Source of the DNA: Bacteroidota bacterium
Lineage (GTDB): Bacteria > Bacteroidota > Bacteroidia > Bacteroidales > Paludibacteraceae
Direction: 5' to 3'
Assembly (NCBI GenBank): GCA_023459355.1
Contig: JAEWUM010000057.1
Location: 1 to 64,000 of the forward strand
Length of the DNA: 64,000 bases
Each line of letters opens with the position of its first letter. Position 1 is the stretch's first letter. Shown one piece after another: positions 45,536 to 54,164 of this stretch. Position numbers and translations under genes: made by a program. The notes beneath the pieces were generated by a model, which saw nothing but the letters and a program-made list of their open reading frames with translations, did no database searches and was not told the origin of the DNA.

Positions 45536-47422
45536 ATGAGTAATTACAACCTCACCCAGCTTGAGTCAAAAGATATGACTGAGCTAAAAAAGATTGCGGC
45601 TGAACTGGAATTAAAAGTTTCCAATTCTGTTTCACAACAACAACTTGTTTACGATATTCTTGATCGCCAGGCTGTTGTCAATTCTCAACTGAAAGCCGCC
45701 AAAGAAAAGAGTAATCCCCAGAAGGGAAAAAGATCAAGGGTTTCACTAAAGAAAAATACTGATCAGAAAGTCATGACGGCAACAGGTAAGAAAACAGTTC
45801 AGGCTGATGAACCGGAGAAAAAGGCGCCTGTTGAAGAGAAGAAAAAAGAATCAATCACCCTAAAACCCAAAACAGTAAAGAAACCGGAACCAGAAGAAAA
45901 ACCAGTTCAGCCTGAAGTTCCCGTTGTTGCTGAACCGGAAAACAAGGCAAAACAACAAAAAAAGCGTACAGCTAAAAAAACAGCTAAGGTTACAGTAGAA
46001 GAGAATAAGGGAGGGGCAGAACCGGTTATGGCTCAACAAACTCCTGTTCAGGAGACTCCTGTAAAAGAAGAAACTTCGAATACTGAAAATGAAACCGGCA
46101 CCGGCACGCATGAAATCGTATTAGAAAAAAAACATGACAAAAATCCGGAAACAACTCCCCAGCAACCTGCTGAAAATACTGAGCAACCTGCACAGGAAAA
46201 TAACAACCACCAAAACGGACATTATAAAAACGGACATCAGCAAAATAACAATCGTCCGAAATTCAACCCACAGAAACCTGACAAACAATATGATTTCGAT
46301 GGTATTCTGGAAGGAACCGGTACATTGGATATGGTTGCCGACGGATATGGATTTTTACGTTCTGCCGACTATAACTACCTGAGTTCTCCGGATGATATTT
46401 ATGTGTCTCAATCACAAATTAAGTTATTCGGACTGAAACCGGGTGATACGGTAACCGGCTCGATTCGTCCGCCCAAAGAAGGTGAAAAGTATTTTCCGCT
46501 GATTCGTGTAAATAAAATTAATGGCCGCAGTCCGGAATATGTGCGCGACCGTGTACCTTTTGAGCACTTGACTCCTTTGTTTCCGGATGAGAAATTTACT
46601 TTATGCTCGGGCAAAAGAGATCCGTTATCAGTTCGTATGGTCGATTTGTTTTCTCCTATCGGAAAAGGTCAGCGTGGTTTGATTGTGGCTCAGCCTAAAA
46701 CTGGTAAAACTGTTTTGCTGAAAGAAATTGCTAATGCCATCGCATCCAATCACCCCGAAGTATATATGATGGTGTTACTGATCGATGAACGTCCGGAAGA
46801 GGTAACCGACATGGCCCGCAGTGTAAATGCCGAAGTGATTTCATCCACTTTTGATGAGCCGGCAGAAAGACATGTTCGCGTAGCTGCCATGGTACATGAA
46901 AAAGCCAAAAGATTAGTGGAATGTGGCCATGATGTGGTGATTCTGCTTGACTCAATTACCCGTTTAGCGCGTGCTTATAACACATCAGCACCGGCATCAG
47001 GTAAAATTCTGTCGGGTGGGGTAGATGCCAATGCCCTTCATAAACCCAAACGTTTCTTCGGTGCTGCCCGTAATATCGAAAATGGCGGTAGTCTGACTAT
47101 TATTGCTACTGCGCTGACAGAGACAGGATCCAAAATGGATGATGTAATCTTCGAAGAATTCAAAGGTACCGGTAACATGGAATTGCAACTTGATCGTCGT
47201 CTGGCGAACAAACGTGTATTCCCTGCTGTTGATATAATGGCATCCAGTACCCGCAGGGATGATTTGTTGCTCGATAATGACACCCTGAACCGTATGTGGA
47301 TTCTGCGTAAATATCTGTCGGATATGAACGCAGTGGAAGCTATGGAATTCATGAAAGACCGCATGGAAAGAACAGAAAATAATGAAGAATTCCTTTTGTC
47401 GATGATGAGTGAAAGGAAATAA
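45536..47422 (+). CDS. rho: Transcription termination factor Rho
   Basis: Hexameric RNA helicase that ends transcription. The 628-residue product has a SAP-like N-terminal Rho_N segment (TQLESKDMTELKKIAAELEL). Residues about 60-250 are a low-complexity insert rich in Lys, Glu, Pro, Gln and Asn, absent from E. coli Rho (419 aa). The RNA-binding cold-shock fold starts at GTLDMVADGYGFLRS near 262. The motor follows with Walker A AQPKTGKTVLL near 385 and DSITRLARAYN in the Q-loop/Walker B region. The ATG at 45536 is chosen over a TTG four codons upstream. Such inserts are a Bacteroidetes trait. fabG follows 44 nt later. Confidence 0.96.
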   Translation: MSNYNLTQLESKDMTELKKIAAELELKVSNSVSQQQLVYDILDRQAVVNSQLKAAKEKSNPQKGKRSRVSLKKNTDQKVMTATGKKTVQADEPEKKAPVEEKKKESITLKPKTVKKPEPEEKPVQPEVPVVAEPENKAKQQKKRTAKKTAKVTVEENKGGAEPVMAQQTPVQETPVKEETSNTENETGTGTHEIVLEKKHDKNPETTPQQPAENTEQPAQENNNHQNGHYKNGHQQNNNRPKFNPQKPDKQYDFDGILEGTGTLDMVADGYGFLRSADYNYLSSPDDIYVSQSQIKLFGLKPGDTVTGSIRPPKEGEKYFPLIRVNKINGRSPEYVRDRVPFEHLTPLFPDEKFTLCSGKRDPLSVRMVDLFSPIGKGQRGLIVAQPKTGKTVLLKEIANAIASNHPEVYMMVLLIDERPEEVTDMARSVNAEVISSTFDEPAERHVRVAAMVHEKAKRLVECGHDVVILLDSITRLARAYNTSAPASGKILSGGVDANALHKPKRFFGAARNIENGGSLTIIATALTETGSKMDDVIFEEFKGTGNMELQLDRRLANKRVFPAVDIMASSTRRDDLLLDNDTLNRMWILRKYLSDMNAVEAMEFMKDRMERTENNEEFLLSMMSERK

Positions 47423-47466
47423 ATATAAGAGTAAATACTTCTATTATTAATTAAAAACAAGATTTT

Positions 47467-48213
47467 ATGAAATTACTGGAAGGAAAGGTAGCTATCGTAA
47501 CCGGAGCTGCACGTGGAATTGGTAAATCGATCGCGTTGAAACTTGCAAGTGAAGGTGCTGCTATTGCATTTACAGATTTGAATATCGATGAAAATGCCCT
47601 GAACACACAAAAAGAAATTGAAGCGCTGGGTGTGAAAGTGAAAGCTTATGCTTCGAATGCAGCTAATTTTGACGAAACACACACCGTGGTGGAAGAAATA
47701 CACAAAGAATTCGGACGAATTGATATTCTGGTTAACAATGCCGGTATCACCAAAGACGGATTGATGATGCGCATGAGTGAAGCGCAGTGGGATGCTGTTA
47801 TCAATGTAAACCTGAAATCAGCATTCAACTTTATCCATGCCTGTACGCCTATCATGATGAAGCAACGTACCGGTTCTATCATCAACATGAGTTCTGTAGT
47901 TGGAGTTTCCGGAAATGCCGGACAGGCAAACTATTCTGCTTCTAAAGCAGGTATGATCGGTTTGGCAAAATCGGTAGCCAAGGAATTGGGCTCAAGAGGT
48001 GTTCGCGCCAATGCTATTGCTCCGGGTTTTATCGAAACGGAAATGACACATGCGCTGACCGAAGAGCAACGTGCCAAATGGGCTGAAATGATTCCACTTC
48101 GCCGTGGAGGCAAGCCGGATGAGGTTGCTAATGTTACTTTGTTTCTTGCATCAGATCTGTCTTCTTATGTAAGCGGACAGGTAATTCATGTTTGCGGGGG
48201 GATGAACACGTAA
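47467..48213 (+). CDS. fabG: 3-oxoacyl-[acyl-carrier-protein] reductase FabG
   Basis: Short-chain dehydrogenase reducing 3-oxoacyl-ACP with NADPH in fatty acid elongation. The 248-residue product has the cofactor motif TGAARGIGKSIA (13-24), NNAGITKDGLMMRM near 86-99, the catalytic Ser in MSSVVGVSGN near 141 and Tyr156-X3-Lys160 (YSASK). The C-terminal GQVIHVCGGMNT matches FabG (VDGGM type, with Cys in place of Asp). It is downstream of rho and likely read with it. A REP-like palindrome and 17-bp tandem repeats follow. Confidence 0.93.
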   Translation: MKLLEGKVAIVTGAARGIGKSIALKLASEGAAIAFTDLNIDENALNTQKEIEALGVKVKAYASNAANFDETHTVVEEIHKEFGRIDILVNNAGITKDGLMMRMSEAQWDAVINVNLKSAFNFIHACTPIMMKQRTGSIINMSSVVGVSGNAGQANYSASKAGMIGLAKSVAKELGSRGVRANAIAPGFIETEMTHALTEEQRAKWAEMIPLRRGGKPDEVANVTLFLASDLSSYVSGQVIHVCGGMNT

Positions 48214-48260
48214 TTAGCGTAAAACGTAAAACGGATATTGTTGAACGGAAAACAAATGTT

Positions 48261-48288
48261 GTAGAGACAGGGCATGCCCTGTCTCTAC
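48261..48288. repeat. REP-like palindrome, variant type, downstream of fabG
   Basis: Perfect 28-nt palindrome GTAGAGACAGGGCA / TGCCCTGTCTCTAC. It shares its outer GTAGAGAC/GTCTCTAC with the REP elements near the RAYT but has a different centre. Confidence 0.85.
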
Positions 48289-48306
48289 GTTGTTTTAATG
48301 CATTTT

Positions 48307-48374
48307 ATATGTCGTTTGCAATCATATGTCGTTTGCAATCATATGTTGTTTGCATTTCATATGTCGTTTGCAAT
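48307..48374. repeat. 17-bp tandem repeat, four units, at the 3' end of clpB
   Basis: Units of ATATGTCGTTTGCAATC: two identical, a third with GTTG for GTCG and a changed end, then a fourth after one extra base. The array stops at the base before the clpB stop codon. Confidence 0.88.
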
Positions 48375-50525
48375 TTAATTCCTGAACCGTAATTTGTCTC
48401 CATCCGGTTCGACGTAAATGGTGTCGTTTTGCCGGATTGTTCCTGAGAGAATGGCTTTCGATAAATCATTCAGCAACAGTTTCTGGATGGCTCTTTTAAC
48501 CGGTCGGGCACCAAATTGAGGATCAAAGCCGGCACGGGCAATAAAGTGTATTGCTTCTTCATTAATTTCGAGGTGAATCTGACTGTCGGAAAGCAGTTTT
48601 TGAATACCCGAAAGTTGTAGCCTGACAATGTCCGTAATTTGTTGTTCATTTAAAGGTGCAAACATAATGAGTTCGTCAACCCGGTTCAAAAATTCCGGCC
48701 GGATACTTTGCTTCAGCAATTCAAAAACTTGATTTTTCGTTTTCTCTATCACTTCGTCATGATTTGTTTCGTTCATTTTCTCAAAGTTCTCCCTAATCAA
48801 TGCCGAACCTATATTGGAAGTCATGATGATGATGGTATTTTTAAAGTTGACTGTCCGTCCTTTGTTGTCGGTTAGCCGTCCATCATCCAATACCTGCAAT
48901 AATACGTTGAAAACATCAGGGTGCGCTTTTTCAATTTCATCAAACAATACTACTGAATAAGGCTTTCTTCTGATGGCTTCAGTTAACTGGCCACCTTCAT
49001 CATAACCCACGTATCCCGGCGGTGAACCGATCAGTCTCGTTACCGAGAATTTTTCCTGATATTCGCTCATATCGATACGTGTCATCATATTTTCGTCATC
49101 GAACAGGTATTCGGCCAATGCTTTGGCTAACTCAGTCTTACCAACACCAGTTGTCCCCAGGAAGATAAAAGAGCCAATCGGTCGTTTCGGGTCCTGCAGA
49201 CCGGCGCGACTTCTTCTCACTGCATCAGCCACAGCCACGATGGCTTCCTCCTGGCCTATTACACGCAGGTGCAGCTCATCTTCGAGGTGCAGTAGTTTGT
49301 CCCGCTCACTTTGCATCATTTTATTTACAGGTATGCCTGTCCAACGACTCACCACATCGGCTATATCTTCCGAATCGACTTCTTCTTTAATCAATGCATT
49401 TGTTCCTTGTAAATTCGCTAATTTGGCCTGATAATCTGCTATGTTGTTTTCGAGATTTTTGATTTTTCCGTAACGAATTTCAGCTACTTTTCCATAATCA
49501 CCTTCACGCTCAGCTTTGTCAGCTTCAAACTTCATTTGTTCGATTTCAATTTTTGCCTGTTGGATTTTATCGATCAGTTTTTTTTCGGCCGACCATTTTT
49601 CATGCATGACCTGACTTTCAGCTTTCAGTTTACTGATTTCTTCCTTGAGTTGAGCCAGTTTTTTTGTGTCATTTTCCCTTTTGATGGCTTCGCGTTCAAT
49701 TTCTAACTGTTTGATATTCCTTTCGATAACATCCAGCTCTTCTGGAACGGAATCTACTTCCAACCTGAGTTTGGCTGCAGCCTCATCCATCAGGTCGATA
49801 GCTTTGTCGGGCAAAAAACGATCGGTAATATAGCGGTTCGAAAGTTCGACAGCTGCGATGATAGCGTCATCCTTGATTCTCACTTTGTGGTGATTTTCAT
49901 AACGCTCCTTCAGTCCACGCAAGATTGAAATGGTGCTTTGTACATCGGGCTCATCTACCATCACAATTTGGAACCGACGTTCCAGCGCCTTGTCTTTTTC
50001 GAAATACTTCTGATACTCGTTCAGTGTGGTTGCACCGATAGCACGCAATTCACCTCTTGCCAATGCTGGTTTTAGAATGTTGGCAGCATCCATGGCTCCG
50101 TCGCTTTTTCCTGCCCCCACGAGTGTATGTATCTCATCAATAAAAAGAATGATTTCTCCATCGGCCTGAATCACTTCATTAACTACCGATTTCAATCTTT
50201 CCTCAAATTCACCTTTGTACATCGCTCCAGCAATCAACGCGCCCATATCGAGTGAAAACAGCTGTTTACTCTTTAGATTTTCCGGTACATCGCCCCGGAT
50301 AATCCGATGGGCAAGTCCTTCTGCAATTGCGGTTTTTCCGGTACCCGGTTCACCGATTAAAATCGGATTATTTTTGGTGCGGCGGCTCAGTATCTGGAGT
50401 ACGCGACGAATCTCATCGTCGCGACCAATTACGGGGTCAAGTTTACCAGCTTTCGCCCGTTCGTTTAAATTAATGGCATATTTGGTTAATGCCTTTTCGT
50501 TCTGATTGTTGTTTGTTGCATTCAT
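48375..50525 (-). CDS. clpB: ClpB-type disaggregase lacking the N-terminal domain
   Basis: AAA+ chaperone that threads proteins out of aggregates with the DnaK system. The 716-residue product carries AAA-1 (Walker A GEPGTGKTA near 58, LFIDEIHTLVG), the ClpB-specific coiled-coil M domain (about 265-385) and AAA-2 (GTTGVGKTE near 453, DEIEKAHPDVF), with no ClpP-docking loop. It begins MNATNNNQNEKALTKYAINLNE, just before the point where AAA-1 starts. The roughly 145-residue Clp_N domain of full-length ClpB (about 860 aa) is missing. The 197 bp upstream, up to the divergent mutA, contain no remnant of that domain in any frame, so this is a native short form rather than a frameshift. Confidence 0.93.
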   Translation of the reverse strand: MNATNNNQNEKALTKYAINLNERAKAGKLDPVIGRDDEIRRVLQILSRRTKNNPILIGEPGTGKTAIAEGLAHRIIRGDVPENLKSKQLFSLDMGALIAGAMYKGEFEERLKSVVNEVIQADGEIILFIDEIHTLVGAGKSDGAMDAANILKPALARGELRAIGATTLNEYQKYFEKDKALERRFQIVMVDEPDVQSTISILRGLKERYENHHKVRIKDDAIIAAVELSNRYITDRFLPDKAIDLMDEAAAKLRLEVDSVPEELDVIERNIKQLEIEREAIKRENDTKKLAQLKEEISKLKAESQVMHEKWSAEKKLIDKIQQAKIEIEQMKFEADKAEREGDYGKVAEIRYGKIKNLENNIADYQAKLANLQGTNALIKEEVDSEDIADVVSRWTGIPVNKMMQSERDKLLHLEDELHLRVIGQEEAIVAVADAVRRSRAGLQDPKRPIGSFIFLGTTGVGKTELAKALAEYLFDDENMMTRIDMSEYQEKFSVTRLIGSPPGYVGYDEGGQLTEAIRRKPYSVVLFDEIEKAHPDVFNVLLQVLDDGRLTDNKGRTVNFKNTIIIMTSNIGSALIRENFEKMNETNHDEVIEKTKNQVFELLKQSIRPEFLNRVDELIMFAPLNEQQITDIVRLQLSGIQKLLSDSQIHLEINEEAIHFIARAGFDPQFGARPVKRAIQKLLLNDLSKAILSGTIRQNDTIYVEPDGDKLRFRN

Positions 50526-50682
50526 AGTTTGTTGTTTAATTTTGTCTGTTTTCTATCAAAATATCAGCCATTACGCTTTTCCTGCCGATTTGACGTATTT
50601 AAATTCAATTTTCATAAAAAAACAGGACAAAATTTCATGGATGTTATTGGCTTAAAATCATAGGAATTTAATAAATATTTAG

Positions 50683-50690
50683 TAAATTTG
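50683..50690 (+). promoter_or_regulatory. -7 box of the mutA operon
   Basis: TAAATTTG, a full match, 33 nt before the ATG. No convincing -33 element is found at 19-20 nt. Confidence 0.5.
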
Positions 50691-50722
50691 CAGCCGTTTG
50701 AAAATAACATCAATTTAAAATT

Positions 50723-52609
50723 ATGTCAGAAAAAAAATTAAACTTATTAGCTGATTTTCCTCCTGTTTCAACCCGGGAATGGATGGATAAAGTTACAGCT
50801 GATTTAAAAGGCGCTGATTTCGAAAAAAAGCTCGTATGGAAGACCAACGAAGGATTTAAGGTAATGCCGTTTTATCGTGCTGAAGACATTCAAAACTATA
50901 AAACAACAGATGCTGTACCCGGTAAGTTTCCTTATGTACGAGGCACTAAGGCTGACAATGACTGGTTCGTTCGTCAGGACATCGAAGTGAAAGACGCTAA
51001 ATCAGCCAATAAAAAAGCATTGGATTTATTGAACAGAGGTGTTAACTCGCTCGGGTTTACTATCAACAAAGAAGATCTTTCTGCTGATTTTATTGCAACA
51101 TTGCTCGACGGAATCGCGGCTAACTGCGTAGAGTTGAATTTCAAAACCTGTTCGAAAAGGACAGTTGACCTTGTAAATCTGCTAGTTGATTATTTTACGG
51201 CGAAAGGGTATAATGCTCCTGAATTACAGGGCTCGGTTAATTTCGATCCTATTAACAGCATGTTGCTACGAGGTAAAAAATTTACTGCTGATGAAATGGC
51301 TGTGATGGTGGAAGCTGCTGCTTTGACTGCTGCGAAATTACCATTTTATCGGGTTATCAATGTAAATGCTCTCAGCTTGAGTAATGCTGGTGCCTATGCG
51401 GCACAAGAACTGGGATACGCATTGGCCTGGGGTAACCAGTATCTGTCGATGATGGTTGAAAAAGGTGTTGATACACAATTAGCCGCTAAAAAAATTAAAT
51501 TCAACTTCGGTGTGGGTAGTAACTATTTCATGGAAATAGCTAAGTTCCGTGCGGCTAAATGGTTGTGGGCGCTGATTGTGGAAGCTTACAAACCAGCTTG
51601 CAGAAGGACTGAATGCACTGAAACAGTAGAAGGAATTTGTTACTGTGCCATGAAAATGCGTTTGCATGCGGAAACAAGTTCTTTCAACAAAACAATTTTC
51701 GACCCTAATGTCAATATGTTACGTACACAGACCGAAGCGATGAGCGCTTCGTTGGGAGGTGTACACTCGCTGACTGTATCGCCTTTTGATGCTGTGTATA
51801 AAAAACCGGATGAATTTTCTGAAAGAATTGCCCGTAATCAGCAATTGTTGTTAAAGGAAGAATCAAATTTTGATAAGGTAACAGATCCGGCTGCCGGTTC
51901 GTATTATATTGAAAAACTGACCAATGAAATAGCAGCACAAGCCTGGAAACTTTTCTTGGAAATGGAAGATGCAGGCGGATTCCTGACAGCTGTCGAAGGC
52001 GGAGTAGTACAGCAAGCGATTAAAGCTACGGCTGCTGCCCGATTGAAAAATGTTTCATCACGCAGAGAGGTGTTGCTAGGAACTAATCAATTCCCTAATT
52101 TCACTGAAGTATCAGGAGGTAAAACAACAACCGACAAAGCAAAACATAAACATGCAGAGGGTATTGAAACGCTGGAAACAGTAAGAGCTGCCGAAGAGTT
52201 TGAAAATTTACGTTTTGCCACAGAGACCGCTGCAAAACGACCGAAAGCCTTTATGCTGACAATCGGCAACCTGGCCATGCGGCTGGCACGCGCTCAGTTT
52301 TCCAGCAATTTCTTCGCTTGCGCTGGATATGAGGTAATTGACAATCTTGGTTTTGCTACGGTCGAAGCAGGTGTTGAAGCTGCCCGTAAAGTGCAGGCTG
52401 ATATCATCGTATTGTGTTCAAGCGACGATGAATATGCCGAACTGGCTCCAAAAGCATTTGAATTGACAAAAAATAACGAAATTCTGGTTGTTGCAGGTGC
52501 TCCTGCCTGTTCCGATGAACTAAAATCCCTTGGAATTGTTCATTTTGTGAATGTAAAAACCAATGTGTTGGAATCCTTGAAAGGTTTCAATGCATTATTA
52601 GGAATTTAA
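50723..52609 (+). CDS. mutA: Methylmalonyl-CoA mutase small (beta) subunit
   Basis: Non-catalytic partner of the B12-dependent mutase that interconverts succinyl-CoA and (R)-methylmalonyl-CoA. The 628-residue product has the mutase TIM-barrel fold (PFYRAEDI, GVGSNYFMEIAKFRAAKWLWA near 258) and a C-terminal cobalamin-like domain. The DxHxxG cobalamin motif is absent there, as expected for the small chain. Length is typical. It is the first gene of a cluster in which menA and a CPBP protease separate it from mutB. Confidence 0.94.
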   Translation: MSEKKLNLLADFPPVSTREWMDKVTADLKGADFEKKLVWKTNEGFKVMPFYRAEDIQNYKTTDAVPGKFPYVRGTKADNDWFVRQDIEVKDAKSANKKALDLLNRGVNSLGFTINKEDLSADFIATLLDGIAANCVELNFKTCSKRTVDLVNLLVDYFTAKGYNAPELQGSVNFDPINSMLLRGKKFTADEMAVMVEAAALTAAKLPFYRVINVNALSLSNAGAYAAQELGYALAWGNQYLSMMVEKGVDTQLAAKKIKFNFGVGSNYFMEIAKFRAAKWLWALIVEAYKPACRRTECTETVEGICYCAMKMRLHAETSSFNKTIFDPNVNMLRTQTEAMSASLGGVHSLTVSPFDAVYKKPDEFSERIARNQQLLLKEESNFDKVTDPAAGSYYIEKLTNEIAAQAWKLFLEMEDAGGFLTAVEGGVVQQAIKATAAARLKNVSSRREVLLGTNQFPNFTEVSGGKTTTDKAKHKHAEGIETLETVRAAEEFENLRFATETAAKRPKAFMLTIGNLAMRLARAQFSSNFFACAGYEVIDNLGFATVEAGVEAARKVQADIIVLCSSDDEYAELAPKAFELTKNNEILVVAGAPACSDELKSLGIVHFVNVKTNVLESLKGFNALLGI

Positions 52610-52620
52610 TTATTTTACAC

Positions 52621-53523
52621 ATGAAACAACCAATTAAAAACTGGGTCATAGCAACCCGTCCCTGGTCTTTCCCGGCATCTACCATGCCTGTGATTCTGAC
52701 CATGTCGTATCTTTTCTTTAAACAGGAACATGTATTCCATGAGATTAACTGGTGGTCTGGAATTATAGCCCTCATTGGGGTTGTGTTTGTACATGCTGCC
52801 GGAAATCTGATCAGCGATTACTTTGATTATAAAAATAACATTGATCGTAAGGAATCGTTTGGTTCAAGCCGTATGTTGGTCGAAGGGGTTTTCAAGCCGA
52901 AAACAATATTATCTTTCGGGCTTATCCTACTGGCTATTGGTATCCTGATCGGACTAATACTGACTTTATTCACCGGAACGGATTTATTATGGATTGGTTT
53001 GATTGGCGTATTGGGTACTTATTTTTATTATGTATTTAAGTCAATTGCACTCGGTGATTTGCTGATTTTTATCATTTACGGTCCCCTGATTGGTATGGGT
53101 ACTGCATTTGTGATGACCGGTGAATTGTACTGGGAAGTAATTTTACTGAATGTGCCCGTTGCCATGCTGGTTGTTAATATTCTACATGCCAATAATACAC
53201 GCGACATCAAACACGATGCCATGGCCAATATCAAAACACAGGCGATGGTACTCGGAATAAAAGGTTCCAAAATTCAATACGTCATTTTGGCGCTTGGGTC
53301 TTATGTCGTTTTGATTCTGATGAACGCCATAGGGATGGTACATCCGCTAACCTTGCTAACCTTGCTGACTGTTCCCGTTGCCCTGAAAAACATCCGGGTG
53401 ATGATGCAGGCGGATATTGAAAAACCGGAGGTTATCAAAGATCTTGATGCCATGTCGGCTCAGTTGGTGATGATGTTTTCTTTGCTGTTTTCAGTGTTGA
53501 ATTTTATTGCTAAAGTATTATGA
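52621..53523 (+). CDS. menA: 1,4-dihydroxy-2-naphthoate polyprenyltransferase
   Basis: UbiA-superfamily membrane enzyme that prenylates DHNA in menaquinone synthesis. The 300-residue product has about eight or nine helices. The first Asp-rich motif is NLISDYFDYKNNID near residues 60-73; the second is NNTRDIKHDAMANIKT near 190-205. The N-terminal WVIATRPWSFPASTMPVIL is characteristic of MenA. It starts 11 nt after mutA and its TGA stop overlaps the ATG of the next gene (ATGA), so it is translationally coupled to the CPBP gene. Its presence inside a mutAB cluster is unusual. Confidence 0.9.
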   Translation: MKQPIKNWVIATRPWSFPASTMPVILTMSYLFFKQEHVFHEINWWSGIIALIGVVFVHAAGNLISDYFDYKNNIDRKESFGSSRMLVEGVFKPKTILSFGLILLAIGILIGLILTLFTGTDLLWIGLIGVLGTYFYYVFKSIALGDLLIFIIYGPLIGMGTAFVMTGELYWEVILLNVPVAMLVVNILHANNTRDIKHDAMANIKTQAMVLGIKGSKIQYVILALGSYVVLILMNAIGMVHPLTLLTLLTVPVALKNIRVMMQADIEKPEVIKDLDAMSAQLVMMFSLLFSVLNFIAKVL

Positions 53524-54140
53524 ATAGTAGAATATTATTAGCGATACTGCTTGCAGCCGGACTTTGGTTCTTCATGTTTTCGCCCTGGACAGCCGGAATC
53601 ACAAATTTCTGGCTGACAATGAGTCTTTCCGGTGCTTTGCTGATTTGGATCAGCCTGATTTCTACCAAAGATTTCCGTCAACAATTCAGGGTTACAGCAA
53701 AAGATGTGGCGCTGGGATTGATTTCTGCTGTGACTTTGTATGGTGTTTTTTATCTCGGAAATTACCTGTCAACAGCCTGGTTTGATTTTGCCAAACCGCA
53801 GATTGGAAACATATACAGCATGAAAGACGGCAGTAATCCTTATATAATAGGTTTGTTGTTGCTCGTGGTTATTGGTCCGGCCGAAGAGATTTTCTGGCGT
53901 GGTTTTATTCAACGTGCTGTGGGTGTAAAATATGGTGACTGGACTGCTTTCGTCGTTACTACACTGATTTACGCGTTGGTTCATATCTGGTCTTTTAATT
54001 TCATGTTGATAATGGCTGCTCTGGTGTGTGGTGCATTCTGGGGACTGATGTTCATGTACAGTAAAAAGAATCTTGTGCCACTCATCATTTCTCATGCAGT
54101 GTGGGATGTGGCTGTATTTATACTTTTCCCTATCGGATAA
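53520..54140 (+). CDS. CPBP-family intramembrane metalloprotease (CAAX prenyl protease-like)
   Basis: A 206-residue membrane protein of the CPBP/Abi family. The paired-Glu motif EEIFWRGFIQR near residues 121-131 and His residues in LVHIWSF and IISHAVWDV are the expected metal and catalytic positions; six or so helices are predicted. The substrate is unknown; family members cleave membrane peptides or act in immunity to bacteriocins. It overlaps menA by 4 nt and precedes mutB by 24 nt. Confidence 0.87.
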   Translation: MNSRILLAILLAAGLWFFMFSPWTAGITNFWLTMSLSGALLIWISLISTKDFRQQFRVTAKDVALGLISAVTLYGVFYLGNYLSTAWFDFAKPQIGNIYSMKDGSNPYIIGLLLLVVIGPAEEIFWRGFIQRAVGVKYGDWTAFVVTTLIYALVHIWSFNFMLIMAALVCGAFWGLMFMYSKKNLVPLIISHAVWDVAVFILFPIG

Positions 54141-54164
54141 AAATATTGTTTAAATTAAAAAAAT

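Noticed and set aside
50526..50722. Missing ClpB N-terminal domain as a frameshifted remnant
   Set aside because: No Clp_N-like residues appear in any frame of this gap, and divergent mutA begins right after it.
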